A stretch of 64,000 nucleotides of DNA from Vibrio inusitatus (lineage in GTDB: Bacteria > Pseudomonadota > Gammaproteobacteria > Enterobacterales > Vibrionaceae), in NCBI GenBank assembly GCA_024346935.1, contig AP024878.1, positions 62,001 through 126,000 of the forward strand. Reading direction: 5' to 3'. A program made the translations under genes and the position numbers. Of the stretch, positions 21,695 to 32,413 are shown piece after piece. The notes under the pieces are model-generated. The model made no database searches, was not told the DNA's origin, and saw only the letters and a program-made list of their open reading frames with translations. Each line of letters opens with the position of its first letter. The stretch's first letter is position 1.

Positions 21695-21732
21695 TATTGG
21701 GATCGGTTTTTGTGTTTCATAATAAGCTTAAT

Positions 21733-21950
21733 CTGTGGATAACTCTGTGGGATAAATTTCGATAGCATGTCTTTAACTCAGTCAAAGCAAGGGTTATCAT
21801 CGATAAATCGAGTGGGGATAGATAATTTGAAATCAACACATTATTAAGGATCAATACTAGATATAGTGGATCATTATTAATCAAAACACTTTATCAACGT
21901 AATCCACAGATTTACCCACAGCTGGTGGCAATTTGATCACTGTTATCCCA
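21733..21950. other. gene-free AT-rich stretch with paired DnaA-box-like sites
   Basis: The 364 bp between rpoH and glpE carry no gene. TGTGGATAA at 21734-21742 is a perfect inverted DnaA box, followed 12 bp on by CTGTGG at 21745. Facing it on the other strand are TAATCCACA (21900-21908) and TTACCCACA (21912-21920), again 12 bp apart, each one mismatch from TTATCCACA. TTATCCCAA is at 21943. Several GATC sites lie between or near them (for example 21850, 21871 and 21935). DnaA binding is inferred from sequence only. Confidence 0.5.
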
Positions 21951-22009
21951 ATGCTGGGTATGAAATTATTCAGAGGCTTTGGATAGGATTTTTTGAGGAC
22001 AAGTAAATA

Positions 22010-22333
22010 ATGGAAGAAGTACAACGAATCAGTGTGGCTCAGGCGCACCAAATGCAAACCACGCAACAAGCGAGATTGGTGGATATTCGTGACATCCAAG
22101 CCTTTACTGTGGCACACCCTGTAGATGCGTATCATCTGACCAATCAGACTATCGCAGAGTTCATGGACTCAGTGGAGTTTGAAGATCCTATTCTAGTTTT
22201 GTGTTACCACGGTATTAGTAGTGTTGGGGCTGCTCAATATTTGCTAAACCAAGGCTTCGAACAAGTCTTTAGTGTTGATGGAGGATTTGAGGCTTGGCAG
22301 CGACAGAAACTGCCTATAGAGGCTCATGAATGA
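22010..22333 (+). CDS. glpE: thiosulfate sulfurtransferase GlpE (single-domain rhodanese)
   Basis: 107-aa cytoplasmic rhodanese that transfers sulfur from thiosulfate to cyanide or thiols. The catalytic Cys65 lies in the loop LCYHGISS. E. coli GlpE is 108 aa. Its stop overlaps the glpG start by 4 bp (ATGA), as in a coupled glpE-glpG operon; glpD and glpR are not beside it here. Confidence 0.95.
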   Translation: MEEVQRISVAQAHQMQTTQQARLVDIRDIQAFTVAHPVDAYHLTNQTIAEFMDSVEFEDPILVLCYHGISSVGAAQYLLNQGFEQVFSVDGGFEAWQRQKLPIEAHE

Positions 22334-23166
22334 TTCGCCTAATACAACTTAATAACCCGCGAATAGCACAAGCATTTATTGATTACATGGCGTCACAACG
22401 GATCACGGTTTCTCAGATGCCAGAGGGTGATGGGCAGTTTGTATTGTGGCTACATGATGACGCTGAATTGCCTCGAGTTGAGCAAGAACTCGAGTTGTTT
22501 CTTAAGAATCCTAGCGACAAGAAGTATCAAGCAGCTTCTTGGGATATGGCTGAGACACGCACACAGAAGTTTAACTATTCAACACCGAGCTTCTTGCAGA
22601 TGATAAAGGCAAAAGCAGGGCCAATGACCTTGGTGGTTATGTTTGTCTGTATTGTGATTTATGGTTTGCTTCTACTTGGAATGCAGCAGCAAGTATTCTC
22701 CTTATTGCACTTTCCAGCAATGGCTGATCAACAGTGGCAGATTTGGCGTTATGTTTCCCATGCAGTATTGCACTTTTCAGTTTTGCACATCACCTTCAAT
22801 TTACTATGGTGGTGGCAATTAGGTGGAGATATTGAACAAAGATTGGGAAGGGGTCGTCTCACTAAGATTTTCTTGGTTTCGGCTCTTTTTTCTGGGTGTG
22901 CACAGTACTGGATTGAAGGCGCTAATTTTGGTGGTCTAAGCGGTGTCGTATACGCCTTGGTCGGATATATATGGGTACTTTCAGTAAGAGCTCCGCAGTT
23001 TGGATTAGATATCCCTAAGCCTATACTCGCTTTCATGTTGATCTGGTTAGTGCTTGGTTTTGTGCAACCATTTATGGCGATTGCAAATGCCGCGCATCTT
23101 GCTGGTTTGGTTGCTGGGTGTTTATTGGGTTGGCTTGATAGCGTAAACCGAACTCAGAACACTTAA
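22330..23166 (+). CDS. glpG: rhomboid intramembrane serine protease GlpG
   Basis: 278-aa inner-membrane protease. A cytoplasmic N-domain (1-80) is followed by six membrane helices. The catalytic pair is Ser204 in GGLSG and His256 in NAAHLAG, close to Ser201/His254 of E. coli. His and Asn of HITFNLLW (TM2) are also conserved. Translation is coupled to glpE. Confidence 0.97.
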   Translation: MIRLIQLNNPRIAQAFIDYMASQRITVSQMPEGDGQFVLWLHDDAELPRVEQELELFLKNPSDKKYQAASWDMAETRTQKFNYSTPSFLQMIKAKAGPMTLVVMFVCIVIYGLLLLGMQQQVFSLLHFPAMADQQWQIWRYVSHAVLHFSVLHITFNLLWWWQLGGDIEQRLGRGRLTKIFLVSALFSGCAQYWIEGANFGGLSGVVYALVGYIWVLSVRAPQFGLDIPKPILAFMLIWLVLGFVQPFMAIANAAHLAGLVAGCLLGWLDSVNRTQNT

Positions 23167-23267
23167 TTGATGATCTGCGTTACCTTATTGGCATCGTGAT
23201 TGGTACAATTGCGCCAATATTTTATTTATACAGTTGCCACTAGTTGGTAAAGAGTTACGAAGTAAGT

Positions 23268-23810
23268 ATGACTAGCCCTATAAGGACATTTCAGCAGGCG
23301 TTGCTAAACATTAATTGGCAAAGCCCTAGCGATTTTCGGTTTCCGGATAACAATGCTAAACATTGGTTGTTAGAAGAAGATTCTCTTTCTCACAGATTGT
23401 CTCTATCTTGCTCTGATTTGAGTGTGGAGCTGTTTACAAACAATAAAGTACAACCTGAACAGCTTTCAACTCAAGAAGCACAAGTATTAAACAACGAAGT
23501 TTGCCTACTACGAGAAGTGATTCTTAGAGGAGACCGCCAAGATTGGGTATATGGCCGCACGCTAATACCTCAGAGCTCATTGCAATCTCATTCTCATGAT
23601 TTTGAGAATCAAGGAGAGTTGCCGTTAGGAGTCACAGTATTTAGTTCCGAAGGCGCTTATCGTGATGGATTGCAAGTTGGCGTTATTAATGTAGAGGGGA
23701 GGCGCTTACTTGCAAGACGCTCTAGGCTGTGGATGAACGGAACGCCTATGCTAGTTGCAGAGTTGTTCTTGCCCAAGTCTCCGGTATATTCAAACAAGGA
23801 ACCCGATTAA
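23268..23810 (+). CDS. ubiC: chorismate pyruvate-lyase UbiC
   Basis: 180-aa enzyme that releases pyruvate from chorismate to give 4-hydroxybenzoate, the first step of ubiquinone synthesis. Recognisable features are [10 protein letters not shown] (substrate arginine), WVYGRTLIP and the C-terminal VAELFLP glutamate. I chose ATG 23268 (MTSPIRTF), with AAGTAAG just upstream. The stop overlaps the ubiA start (TAATG). Confidence 0.92.
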   Translation: MTSPIRTFQQALLNINWQSPSDFRFPDNNAKHWLLEEDSLSHRLSLSCSDLSVELFTNNKVQPEQLSTQEAQVLNNEVCLLREVILRGDRQDWVYGRTLIPQSSLQSHSHDFENQGELPLGVTVFSSEGAYRDGLQVGVINVEGRRLLARRSRLWMNGTPMLVAELFLPKSPVYSNKEPD

Positions 23811-24661
23811 TGGTCTCTAAAATGAGAGCCTACTACCAGTTGATGAGAATGGATCGGCCTATCGGTAGTCTATTGCTTTTATGGCCAACATTGTGGGCGT
23901 TGGTTATGGCATCAGAAGGAAGGCCACAATGGACGGTATTGATCGTATTTTGCTTAGGCGTATTTCTGATGCGCTCAGCAGGATGTGTGATCAACGATTT
24001 TGCAGATAGAAATTTGGATGGTCATGTTGAACGTACTCAATTTCGCCCTATCCCTAGTGGTTTAGTTTCGGCAAAAGAAGCATTAGCCCTATTTGGTGTT
24101 CTAAGTATTATCTCTTTTGCGTTAGTGCTGACCATGAATACACTAACTATTCAGCTTTCGTTTGTGGGTGTCGCGCTAGCTGCGCTTTATCCATTTATGA
24201 AACGGTTCACTCATTTACCTCAATTGGTGTTAGGAATGGCCTTTAGTTGGGCAATTCCAATGGCATGGGCGGCTGAGTCTGGTCATATAGCACCTTTAGC
24301 TTGGCTGTTGTTTGTTATCAATATGCTTTGGACTATCGCCTACGATACCCAATACGCCATGGTGGATAGAGATGATGATCTGAAGATAGGCATTAAATCT
24401 ACTGCGATATTATTTGGGCGCTTCGATAAATTAATCGTTGGGGTTTTACAAGCCATTACCATTATCTTGCTTTTGATTGTCGGTGAGAATGCAGCTCTTG
24501 GGCAGGCTTTCTATTGGGGAGTATTAGTCGCTGGTGGGTTGTTTGTTTATCAACAGTGGCTAATAAAAACCAGAGATCGTGCTCTTTGCTTTCAAGCATT
24601 TCTCAACAATAACTATGTTGGGATGGTCGTTACTATAGGACTGTTCGTTACTTACTTATAA
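23810..24661 (+). CDS. ubiA: 4-hydroxybenzoate octaprenyltransferase UbiA
   Basis: 283-aa membrane prenyltransferase that attaches the polyprenyl tail to 4-hydroxybenzoate. The first Asp-rich motif is NDFADRNLD (62-70) and the second is [13 protein letters not shown]. About nine membrane helices are expected. The start ATG 23810 overlaps the ubiC stop by one base and matches the family N-terminus; the longer frame from 23729 only reads through ubiC. Confidence 0.96.
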   Translation: MVSKMRAYYQLMRMDRPIGSLLLLWPTLWALVMASEGRPQWTVLIVFCLGVFLMRSAGCVINDFADRNLDGHVERTQFRPIPSGLVSAKEALALFGVLSIISFALVLTMNTLTIQLSFVGVALAALYPFMKRFTHLPQLVLGMAFSWAIPMAWAAESGHIAPLAWLLFVINMLWTIAYDTQYAMVDRDDDLKIGIKSTAILFGRFDKLIVGVLQAITIILLLIVGENAALGQAFYWGVLVAGGLFVYQQWLIKTRDRALCFQAFLNNNYVGMVVTIGLFVTYL

Positions 24662-24693
24662 AAAATCCCGGATGAATAATCCGGGATTTTTTT
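24661..24693. terminator. bidirectional terminator between ubiA and plsB
   Basis: AAAAATCCCGGA / TCCGGGATTTTT stem with T run, between convergent genes. Confidence 0.9.
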
Positions 24694-24699
24694 TAGTCT

Positions 24700-27123
24700 T
24701 TATACCGCTTGAGCGATACCTTCTTTAATGGTGAGTTTCACTTCAGGAGAGAGTATTTCTAGTAGGCCTTGTGCCAACTTCTTAGTACGTTCGATATCGC
24801 ACTCACCCTCCGCATTCAGGTAACCTTGTTCTTTTAAGGTACTGAATAACGCCGCGAATACCCCTTTATCAAAGAACTCGGGAGCATTGATACCGTGCAA
24901 ACGACCAAGGCGTTGTGCAATATCCTGACATCTCATTTCCAGTTCTGTTTGAGCGAGTTCTGGTTGAGCTGCCAATAGATTAAGCGCAATGCTATAGCGC
25001 TGCAGTGTCTCGGAGATAGTGCGAGACAGTAATTGCAGGGTATGGATGTTGGTCTGATTAAGGTTAACTCTGTCACCCTCTACCTCAATTAGTTGTTGAG
25101 ATAGAAACTCCTGCACTATTTGCTCAACCTTGTCTTCCAATTGCTCGCTATCGTAGGACAAGAACAGCTCTTTTTGTAAGAACGGATACAAAACAGCGAT
25201 ATTGCGCTTCAACCTCGTAAGGGTGCAGTCAGGTAATTGGATTATTAGCTGTGCTAGTAGCGAAGGTAGCGCAAGCATATGAATGATGTTGTTACGGTAA
25301 TAGGTCATCAATACTGATTGATGACGGTCTAGAGAGATGATCTCACCCATACTGTCAGAGTCGACCACAAATTTGTCCAGTGAGGTAGCGTGTGCCACTA
25401 ACTCTTCGGCACTGCTATCAGGCATGGTGGCATAGCTGGTGTATGGTACATTGCGTAGAATACTCAGGTAACAATTGATCTGATTGATTAGGCTCTCCTT
25501 GGTGAGAGCTCTTTGTCTTGAAGCCAATAGGGCAGTTGCCGTTAAGGTCAATGCGTTAGCTGCAGCTGCATCATTGATGTGAGTCATCATCTTTTCAGCG
25601 ATGGCATTGACCGTCGGAGTCATCCAGGCTGGCTTGGTGCCTTCTGCAGCTCCGATACTTTCCCGCCATTCCGGCACATTCTCATTAAGATACTGATTTA
25701 ATGGAATCGGCTCACCAAAGTTTACGTAGCCTTGGCCAAAGTTACGTAACTTTCTAATTGTGCGCAGTACTTGTCCTGCATTTTCTTTTTCTTTGCGTTT
25801 ACCTCGGAGCTCCTTGGCGTAAGTGGATACTTCCATCACATGTTCATAGCCAATATAAACAGGGACTAAGGTAACGGGGCGGTTTAATCCCCTAAGCATG
25901 GCCTGTACCGTCATTGCGAGCATACCTGTTTTTGCTTGCAACAAGCGTCCTGTACGAGAACGCCCACCTTCACTGAAATACTCAACAGAATATCCCTTGG
26001 CGAATAGTTCCGCTAGATACTCTCTGAAGATGGTGGAGTAAAGCTTGTTGCCCTTAAAGCTACGGCGGATAAAGAAAGCACCGCCTCGCCTAAAGATAGG
26101 GCCAGCAGGGAAGAAATTCAGGTTTACACCTGCAGCAATATGCGGAGGTACCATCCCTTCATGATAAAGAATATAGGAAAGTAGTAGATAGTCCATGTGG
26201 CTTCTGTGGCATGGAACATAAACAATCTCATGTCCATCTTGCGCGAGCTTACGCACTGTCGATGCGTTACTTACATTGATGCCTTGATAGAGCCTGTTCC
26301 ACAGCCATGTCAGAACAAAGTTACCTTGCTTGATCAGTGAGTAAGAGAATTTAGCGGCAATCTCGTCCATTATCTTTAGGGCGTGCTGTTCAGCTTTTTC
26401 TACACTAATATTTTTAGCAGCGGCTTCGTCTGCGATGGCCTTGTTGATTGCCTCTGATTTAATGAGTCTCTCAAATAGAACATCCCTACTTGGTAAACTT
26501 GGCCCAGATGCTGCTAATTTTTGCCTAGAGAAGTGAATGCGTGCTACACGAGCCAGTTTCTGAGCTATGGTTTCATCAGAGCCACGAGAGTCTGCCATGT
26601 AACGCATAGACACTAGTGGGCTGAAACGAATCATACAATCGCGCCCGGAAACCAGTACCGCTCGCATCTTATTCCAAGATGAGAGATTTTCTAAGTACGG
26701 TTTGTCTCGCCCCTCTTTTCCTGGCTTACGCCCCCACATGACAGTGGTTGGGATGAGTTGAACGTCAAGGTCAGGCTGTTCACGATGTAACTTTAAGAGT
26801 TGGGTAAACAGGCTTTGAGATCCCAGTGAGTCAAGAGTATCGTTGTCTCGGTCGAGTTTGCCTGTAGAAATAAACACATAGCGCCTAAAACTTTTCCCAC
26901 CGACCTCAAGAGGTTGTAGTGGATCAGGTAAACCAAGTTGAATAGCTCTACGACGTACAGAGAGAAGGTCGACATTGGATTCGAATGGCAATACATAGAC
27001 AATAGGTTTCTCTATATCTATGTTGAGATCACTAATAGGGGAAGGGGGTACGACATTACCCTTGACCAGTACTTTCAACGGAAAGCGTAAAGCTGATTGT
27101 GTCAGTGTATGACCAGAAGACAT
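24700..27123 (-). CDS. plsB: glycerol-3-phosphate O-acyltransferase PlsB
   Basis: 807-aa inner-membrane acyltransferase that starts phospholipid synthesis by acylating glycerol-3-phosphate at sn-1. The catalytic HxxxxD is in [14 protein letters not shown] near residue 310. The G3P-binding block is [11 protein letters not shown], with GAFFIRRSF between them. Length equals the E. coli enzyme (807). It is divergent from dgkA, as in E. coli, so lipid synthesis and diacylglycerol recycling share one intergenic region. Confidence 0.97.
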   Translation of the reverse strand: MSSGHTLTQSALRFPLKVLVKGNVVPPSPISDLNIDIEKPIVYVLPFESNVDLLSVRRRAIQLGLPDPLQPLEVGGKSFRRYVFISTGKLDRDNDTLDSLGSQSLFTQLLKLHREQPDLDVQLIPTTVMWGRKPGKEGRDKPYLENLSSWNKMRAVLVSGRDCMIRFSPLVSMRYMADSRGSDETIAQKLARVARIHFSRQKLAASGPSLPSRDVLFERLIKSEAINKAIADEAAAKNISVEKAEQHALKIMDEIAAKFSYSLIKQGNFVLTWLWNRLYQGINVSNASTVRKLAQDGHEIVYVPCHRSHMDYLLLSYILYHEGMVPPHIAAGVNLNFFPAGPIFRRGGAFFIRRSFKGNKLYSTIFREYLAELFAKGYSVEYFSEGGRSRTGRLLQAKTGMLAMTVQAMLRGLNRPVTLVPVYIGYEHVMEVSTYAKELRGKRKEKENAGQVLRTIRKLRNFGQGYVNFGEPIPLNQYLNENVPEWRESIGAAEGTKPAWMTPTVNAIAEKMMTHINDAAAANALTLTATALLASRQRALTKESLINQINCYLSILRNVPYTSYATMPDSSAEELVAHATSLDKFVVDSDSMGEIISLDRHQSVLMTYYRNNIIHMLALPSLLAQLIIQLPDCTLTRLKRNIAVLYPFLQKELFLSYDSEQLEDKVEQIVQEFLSQQLIEVEGDRVNLNQTNIHTLQLLSRTISETLQRYSIALNLLAAQPELAQTELEMRCQDIAQRLGRLHGINAPEFFDKGVFAALFSTLKEQGYLNAEGECDIERTKKLAQGLLEILSPEVKLTIKEGIAQAV

Positions 27124-27290
27124 ATATATGATTGTCCCAATTTAAATTTGGCGCCCAAGACTCTTCAAGACTAGGTGGTAAAATAAGCGTCGCAAGAATA
27201 GCAGAACTGGTCGAACCTTTTAACCAGAATTGTTTTAATGTTAGGTCAATAAATGAAAAAGCACAGCAAGATAAAAAGAATAGGTGATTA

Positions 27291-27647
27291 ATGAAAGGTA
27301 ATACAGGATTCAAACGCGTTATCAAAGCAACAGGTTATTCTATTCAGGGGCTTAAAGCCGCTTTTAAACATGAGGCTGCGTTTCGTCAGGAAGTTTTCTT
27401 AGCTCTATTTCTTATCCCTATTGCTTGCATTCTCGATGTCAGTCAAACCGAAAGAATGTTGATGATATTGTCGTTATTCATCGTGTTAATTGCTGAGCTA
27501 ATGAACTCAGCCGTTGAAGCGGTAGTCGATCGTATTGGTTCCGATATTCATGAATTGGCAGGTAGAGCAAAAGATATTGGGTCAGCAGCGGTATTTGTGG
27601 CTTTGGGTCTAGTTCTATACATTTGGATTGAAGTTTTGTTCTTTTAA
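27291..27647 (+). CDS. dgkA: diacylglycerol kinase DgkA
   Basis: 118-aa trimeric membrane kinase with three helices. It phosphorylates diacylglycerol released by membrane-derived oligosaccharide synthesis. The active-site signature ELMNSAVEAVVDRIG and the N-terminal FKHEAAFRQE are intact. Sits between plsB (divergent) and lexA (90 bp downstream). Confidence 0.95.
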   Translation: MKGNTGFKRVIKATGYSIQGLKAAFKHEAAFRQEVFLALFLIPIACILDVSQTERMLMILSLFIVLIAELMNSAVEAVVDRIGSDIHELAGRAKDIGSAAVFVALGLVLYIWIEVLFF

Positions 27648-27694
27648 CTTAAATTTCAGCTTATTAGGGGTAACTGGTTGATTATTTAACCATG

Positions 27695-27730
27695 CTGTAT
27701 ATACTCACAGTGAACTGTATAAAAGAACAG
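27695..27730 (+). promoter_or_regulatory. two LexA (SOS) boxes upstream of lexA
   Basis: Box 1, CTGTATATACTCACAG (27695-27710), and box 2, CTGTATAAAAGAACAG (27715-27730), both fit CTGT-N8-ACAG. They start 20 bp apart and end 7 bp before the lexA ATG. Two boxes allow graded autorepression. Confidence 0.95.
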
Positions 27731-27737
27731 GTGATGT

Positions 27738-28355
27738 ATGAGACCCTTAACCCAAAGACAGCAACAGGTATTCGATCTTATCAAGGCGAAAATCGAAGAT
27801 ACCGGCATGCCTCCGACAAGAGCCGAGATTGCGCGCGAATTGGGGTTTCGTTCAGCAAATGCTGCCGAAGAGCACCTCAAAGCTCTAGCTAAAAAGCAGG
27901 TCATAGAGATCATCCCTGGTGCATCGCGCGGTATTCGCATACTTCTGCAAGACAGTGCTAACGATGGTGGCTTGCCGTTAATTGGTAATGTTGCAGCTGG
28001 TGAGCCGATTTTAGCTCAAGAACATATAGAATCGCACTATAAGGTCGATCCGCAAATGTTTAAGCCTAAAGCTGATTTTCTGCTTCGTGTACACGGCGAG
28101 AGTATGAAAGACATAGGCATTATGGATGGCGATCTTCTGGCTGTACATAAAACGCAAGATGTTAGAGATGGACAGGTGGTCGTAGCTCGTGTCGACGAAG
28201 ATGTCACTGTTAAAAGGTTGGAGCGCAAAGGGTCTACAGTCCTATTGCACCCAGAGAATGAAGAGCTTTCTCCAATCAAGGTAGATCTAACACAGCAGCA
28301 TCTCGCTATAGAGGGTATTGCGGTGGGAATTATCCGCAATAGCACTTGGATGTAA
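27738..28355 (+). CDS. lexA: SOS repressor LexA
   Basis: 205-aa repressor. An N-terminal winged helix (residues 1-70, [23 protein letters not shown]) is followed by the S24 latent-peptidase domain. The self-cleavage bond is Ala87-Gly88 (NVAAGEP), the nucleophile Ser122 (HGESM) and the general base Lys159 (VTVKRLER). RecA on single-stranded DNA triggers cleavage. Followed by dinF, as in E. coli. Confidence 0.98.
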   Translation: MRPLTQRQQQVFDLIKAKIEDTGMPPTRAEIARELGFRSANAAEEHLKALAKKQVIEIIPGASRGIRILLQDSANDGGLPLIGNVAAGEPILAQEHIESHYKVDPQMFKPKADFLLRVHGESMKDIGIMDGDLLAVHKTQDVRDGQVVVARVDEDVTVKRLERKGSTVLLHPENEELSPIKVDLTQQHLAIEGIAVGIIRNSTWM

Positions 28356-28388
28356 TACCAATACCCTAAAAATTATGATTCACTGTAT

Positions 28389-28421
28389 GCAGCGCCCTTT
28401 ATCGGAGTGCTGCTTTTTTTT
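28389..28421 (+). terminator. terminator-like hairpin between lexA and dinF
   Basis: GCAGCGC / GTGCTGC stem with one wobble pair, followed by a long T run. dinF starts 25 bp later, so it would be attenuated or read through. Confidence 0.75.
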
Positions 28422-28445
28422 GCCTAAAATACCTCAAGGATTGTC

Positions 28446-29813
28446 ATGCAAAACCCCGTTATTCGCTCCCTGATGGATCTCAGTCTGCATAAGAGAATAC
28501 TCGCTTTAGCGATACCTATGGTTTTGTCTAATATTACCGTTCCTCTTTTGGGGTTAGTTGATGCTGCGGTCGTTGGTCATTTAGATCATTCTTGGTATCT
28601 GGGTGGTGTTGCTTTAGGAAGCACAATGATCAGCATGGTGTTTTGGCTGTTTGGCTTTCTACGTATGTCGACAACCGGTCTATCAGCACAAGCCAAGGGG
28701 GCACAAGATCCGCGAAAGCTTGCGCTTGTGTTACTCCAGGGCATTTTTATGGCGTTGGCCTTTGCGCTGATTTTCTTGGTTTTACACAGAGGAATTATCA
28801 ACCTAGCTTTAGGGTTCAGTGATGCCAGTGCGCAAGTTCAATTCTACGCCAATGAATATTTCACCATTAGAGCTTGGAGTGCACCGGCGGCAATGGTCAA
28901 TTTTGTGCTACTTGGTTGGTTGCTAGGAAACCAAAACGCAAGAGCGCCAATGTGGATGGTCATTATCACTAACGCCACTAATATTGTCTTGGATGTCTTA
29001 TTTGTTGTTGTTCTTGATTATGGTGTCGCAGGTGCGGCCTCAGCATCTGTCATTGCTGATTACACCGGTGCAGCAGTCGGTATTTACTTTTGTCATAAAA
29101 TTTGGGGTAGTGCGGTATCTTTGAGCTCTAAACAGATACTCTCTCTGGGTATAGACAAATTATTCACTGGGCTATCTCGCTTTGTGCGTCTTAACCGAGA
29201 TATATTTTTGCGCTCTTTATGCTTGCAAGCTGTGTTGGCATTTATGACCTTCCAAGGTGCTAACTTTGGTGACGATATTGTGGCTGCGAATGCAGTATTG
29301 ATGAGCTTGGTACTAATGGTGTCCTATGCAATGGATGGCTTTGCTTATGCTATAGAGGCAATGGTAGGAAAAGCCATAGGGGCAAAAAGTAAGAATGAGC
29401 TTTCTCTTTCTATACTCGGTACCTTTTTCTGGGGATTGATCATCTGTAGCGGATTTGCCTTATTATTTGGTGCTGGTGGCAATATTATTGTTAGCTTGAT
29501 TAGCGATATAGATAGTGTCAGAGCAACGGCCCGTGAATACTTACCATGGTTAGCCATTATGCCTATCGTATCGATGTGGTGTTATCTCTTTGATGGCATA
29601 TTCATTGGCGCAACACGCGGTAAGGAAATGCGAAATAGCATGTTTGTTGCAGCGCTAGTGTTCTTCGCACTTTATTTTGGCTTTGCTTATCTTGAGAACC
29701 ACAGTCTTTGGATTGCTATGTTGGGCTTTATGGCTATGCGTGGAGCCACATTGGCTTGGGTATTTGCTCGTTTGTGGAAAAAAGGGCAGTTTCTAGAAAC
29801 TGCCCATGCTTAA
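28446..29813 (+). CDS. dinF: MATE-family efflux protein DinF
   Basis: 455-aa transporter with 12 predicted membrane helices, in the MATE (Na+ or H+ antiporter) family. In E. coli dinF is cotranscribed with lexA and is DNA-damage inducible; the same adjacency holds here. The N-terminal AIPMVLSNITVPLLGLVDAAVVGHL is the family's first-helix signature. Its last codons contain a terminator for the converging sthA. Confidence 0.93.
   Translation: MQNPVIRSLMDLSLHKRILALAIPMVLSNITVPLLGLVDAAVVGHLDHSWYLGGVALGSTMISMVFWLFGFLRMSTTGLSAQAKGAQDPRKLALVLLQGIFMALAFALIFLVLHRGIINLALGFSDASAQVQFYANEYFTIRAWSAPAAMVNFVLLGWLLGNQNARAPMWMVIITNATNIVLDVLFVVVLDYGVAGAASASVIADYTGAAVGIYFCHKIWGSAVSLSSKQILSLGIDKLFTGLSRFVRLNRDIFLRSLCLQAVLAFMTFQGANFGDDIVAANAVLMSLVLMVSYAMDGFAYAIEAMVGKAIGAKSKNELSLSILGTFFWGLIICSGFALLFGAGGNIIVSLISDIDSVRATAREYLPWLAIMPIVSMWCYLFDGIFIGATRGKEMRNSMFVAALVFFALYFGFAYLENHSLWIAMLGFMAMRGATLAWVFARLWKKGQFLETAHA
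29778..29805 (-). terminator. sthA terminator embedded in the 3' end of dinF
   Basis: On the minus strand GGGCAGTTTC-TA-GAAACTGCCC, a perfect 10-bp stem, is followed by six T. The hairpin lies inside the last 10 codons of dinF and 15 bp past the sthA stop. Confidence 0.88.
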
Positions 29814-29819
29814 GCGGAA

Positions 29820-31220
29820 TTAGAATAAACGATTTAATCCGTTAAGAGCCGCAACTCGGTAGGCTTCTGCCATGGTGGGGTAGTTGAAGGTAGTATTCAC
29901 AAAGTAGTCGATACTATTTGCAGGCCCAGGCTGCTCCATGATGGCTTGGCCTATATGAATAATCTCAGCAGCCCTTTCACCGAAACAATGAATACCTAAT
30001 ATTTCTTTGGTTTCTCTGTGGAAGAGAATCTTCAAACTGCCGATATCTTTACCTGAAATCTGAGCGCGTGCTAGGTGCTTAAAGGAGGCTCGTCCCACCT
30101 CGTATGGCACTTTTGCTGCAGTAAGCTCTTGCTCTGTCTTACCCACAGAGCTGATTTCTGGGATGGTGTAGATGCCAGTAGGAATATCTTCAATCAATCG
30201 CTGAGTCGCCTCACCTTCTGCAATCGCTTTGGCGACAAAGCGACCTTGGTCATAAGCTGCACTCGCTAAGCTCGGGTATCCAATGACATCACCGACCGCA
30301 TAAATATGCTCAACATCAGTTTGATAGTTGCTGTTGATTGTCAACTGACCGCGTGAATCTGCAGATAAACCCGTGACATCTAAGTTTAGAGTGTCCGTGT
30401 TACCTGTGCGACCATTCGCATACAGCAAGCAATCAGCTCGCATTTTTTTCCCTGATTCTAGATGAACAATAACACCATCATCAGTACCTTCTATCTCTGC
30501 GAATGACTCACCATTGCGTATTACTACACCATTACTGCCAAAGTGATAAGAAAGAGCATCAGAGATTTCTTTATCTAGAAATGAGAGCAATTGTTCACGG
30601 GTATTGATAAGATCTGTTTTGACGCCTAAACCACGAAATATAGAGGCGTATTCACATCCGATAACCCCAGCGCCATAAATGATGATGTGTCTTGGCTGAT
30701 GATGCAGAGACAATATAGAGTCACTGTCATAGATGCGCTGGTGGTTAAAATCTGCATTGTTTGGGTGGTAAGGGCGTGAACCTGTCGCAATCACAAATCG
30801 GTCAGCGGTATACTGCTTAACGCGTCCATCCTCTCCGGTGACTTTTACAGTATGAGCGTCGGAGAATTTAGCCTCGCCAAAGATCAATGTACACTGATTT
30901 CTATCGTAGAATCCTTGTCTTAGAGTAGTTTGCTTATCTATAACGGTTTTAGCATGATCTAAAATGTCGTCAAAGCTGGCGTCTAAGCTACGGTTGTTTT
31001 TGCAAAAGAGTGGGTTGTTATTGAATTCAATGAAGCGGCTAACGGCATGCCTCAATGCTTTAGAGGGAATAGTGCCCCAATGAGTACATCCGCCTCCGAC
31101 ACTTTTCTCTTTTTCAATAATACCAACGTTGAAGCCAGCTTTGGTCAATCCCATAGCGGCACCTTCACCACCGGGGCCACTACCAATTACGATTACATCA
31201 AAATGCGATGAAGAACTCAC
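29820..31220 (-). CDS. sthA: soluble pyridine nucleotide transhydrogenase SthA
   Basis: 466-aa FAD flavoprotein that moves hydride between NADPH and NAD, mainly reoxidising excess NADPH. The FAD dinucleotide motif [10 protein letters not shown] is at residues 13-22. The NAD(P) motif is [13 protein letters not shown], and the second FAD motif is YAVGDVIG. The region equivalent to the disulfide of lipoamide dehydrogenases reads [13 protein letters not shown], with Thr in place of the second Cys, which is diagnostic of SthA. Divergent from fabR, as in E. coli. Confidence 0.97.
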   Translation of the reverse strand: MSSSSHFDVIVIGSGPGGEGAAMGLTKAGFNVGIIEKEKSVGGGCTHWGTIPSKALRHAVSRFIEFNNNPLFCKNNRSLDASFDDILDHAKTVIDKQTTLRQGFYDRNQCTLIFGEAKFSDAHTVKVTGEDGRVKQYTADRFVIATGSRPYHPNNADFNHQRIYDSDSILSLHHQPRHIIIYGAGVIGCEYASIFRGLGVKTDLINTREQLLSFLDKEISDALSYHFGSNGVVIRNGESFAEIEGTDDGVIVHLESGKKMRADCLLYANGRTGNTDTLNLDVTGLSADSRGQLTINSNYQTDVEHIYAVGDVIGYPSLASAAYDQGRFVAKAIAEGEATQRLIEDIPTGIYTIPEISSVGKTEQELTAAKVPYEVGRASFKHLARAQISGKDIGSLKILFHRETKEILGIHCFGERAAEIIHIGQAIMEQPGPANSIDYFVNTTFNYPTMAEAYRVAALNGLNRLF

Positions 31221-31396
31221 TGAAACCTCCTTGTTTTGTTAATGGTATTTTAAACCTTTGTTGATATTGGTAAATCAGTTAGTGGTGACTAAGTGGTCGG
31301 TCTCACAATAAAGATCACTTTGTAGGGAGGGAGAGTTTGCAAATAGAGAAGCAGTTATGTTTTATTGGGGCAGGTCAAAAAGAGTATGAATAGAAT

Positions 31397-32011
31397 ATGG
31401 GCGTTAGGGCAGAGCAAAAACAAAAAACCAGAAGAGCGATCATTGATTCAGCATTTGGGCAGTTATCGGCTGGCCGAAGCTTTTCTAGCATGAGCCTTCG
31501 GGAAGTCGCAAGAGAGGCTGGCATTGCACCAACGTCTTTTTATCGACACTTTGATGATATGGATCAGCTCGGTATTGTCATGGTGGATGAAGCGGGTTTG
31601 TTGCTACGACAGTTGATGCGCAGAGCTCGCGAAAGGATTCAACCAGACCGTAGTGTTATTCAAACCTCAATAGAAACTTTTGTTGAATTTATTGAGACTA
31701 ACCCAGATATATTTAGACTCTTGCTACGTGAACGTTCAGGGACATCTGAAGAGTTCCGCGCTGCAGTTGCTAGAGAAATTCAATTCTTTTGTGCTGAATT
31801 AGCGGATTACCTTAGTGCGCAGCAACTGCCACGAGAAATTGCGTCACTACAGGCTGAGGCTATTGTTACTCTAGTATTTAGCTCTGGAGCGGAGTTTCTT
31901 GATATTGAGCCCAACCAACGCGCGGCACACAGGCAAAGACTGGTTGATCAAGTACGAATGATCTCTTTGGGTGGCCACGCTATGAATCAATTTCAAAATA
32001 AGAAAGATTAA
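31397..32011 (+). CDS. fabR: TetR-family fatty-acid synthesis repressor FabR
   Basis: 204-aa regulator that represses unsaturated fatty acid genes (fabA, fabB) in enteric bacteria. The DNA-binding segment [20 protein letters not shown] (about residues 33-52) and [11 protein letters not shown] are near identical to E. coli FabR. Order sthA-fabR-yijD-trmA is the same as in E. coli. The yijD ATG follows 9 bp after the stop. Confidence 0.95.
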   Translation: MGVRAEQKQKTRRAIIDSAFGQLSAGRSFSSMSLREVAREAGIAPTSFYRHFDDMDQLGIVMVDEAGLLLRQLMRRARERIQPDRSVIQTSIETFVEFIETNPDIFRLLLRERSGTSEEFRAAVAREIQFFCAELADYLSAQQLPREIASLQAEAIVTLVFSSGAEFLDIEPNQRAAHRQRLVDQVRMISLGGHAMNQFQNKKD

Positions 32012-32020
32012 GAGGATTCT

Positions 32021-32380
32021 ATGACAGATAAGAAAGAAGCATCAGCTTCGGATAAAAAGTCACTATTATTAGCACTGATCTGCGGTATGAGTGGCAGTGC
32101 ATTGCTGTCTTCACTATCAGTGCCAGGCTATTCTTTTTCAATTTTCCCATTGATTTGCTTGGTATTAGCCGTCCAAGTGATTTATCAAAACTACTTAAGT
32201 AAGCCTGTGGATGAGGACTTCCCATTGCTAGGACTAGGTAGTTTCTTTATTGGTTTCTTTGGACATGGCGCATTTTTAAAAGCGCAGTATCCAGAAGCGG
32301 GCTCAAACTTCTTTTCAATCATCTTTACCTTGCTACTACTTTTGTGGATAGGAAGAAAGCTAGGTTACTTGGGAAGATAA
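32021..32380 (+). CDS. yijD: DUF1422 inner-membrane protein YijD
   Basis: 119-aa protein with about four hydrophobic helices (residues 14-31, 36-57, 68-84, 99-117). No known activity. Assigned by family appearance and by its fixed place after fabR. AGAGGA is an adequate ribosome site, overlapping the end of fabR. Confidence 0.88.
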   Translation: MTDKKEASASDKKSLLLALICGMSGSALLSSLSVPGYSFSIFPLICLVLAVQVIYQNYLSKPVDEDFPLLGLGSFFIGFFGHGAFLKAQYPEAGSNFFSIIFTLLLLLWIGRKLGYLGR

Positions 32381-32411
32381 AAAAAAGAGCGCATCTCCGC
32401 TCTTTTTTATT
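32380..32411. terminator. bidirectional terminator between yijD and trmA
   Basis: AAAAAAGAGCG / CGCTCTTTTTT stem with A and T runs on both sides. Confidence 0.9.
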
Positions 32412-32413
32412 AT

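Noticed and set aside
21733..21950. Chromosomal replication origin
   Set aside because: DnaA-like boxes are present, but there is no AT-rich 13-mer array and no gidA/mnmG, mioC or dnaA neighbours; recorded as a possible DnaA-binding element only.
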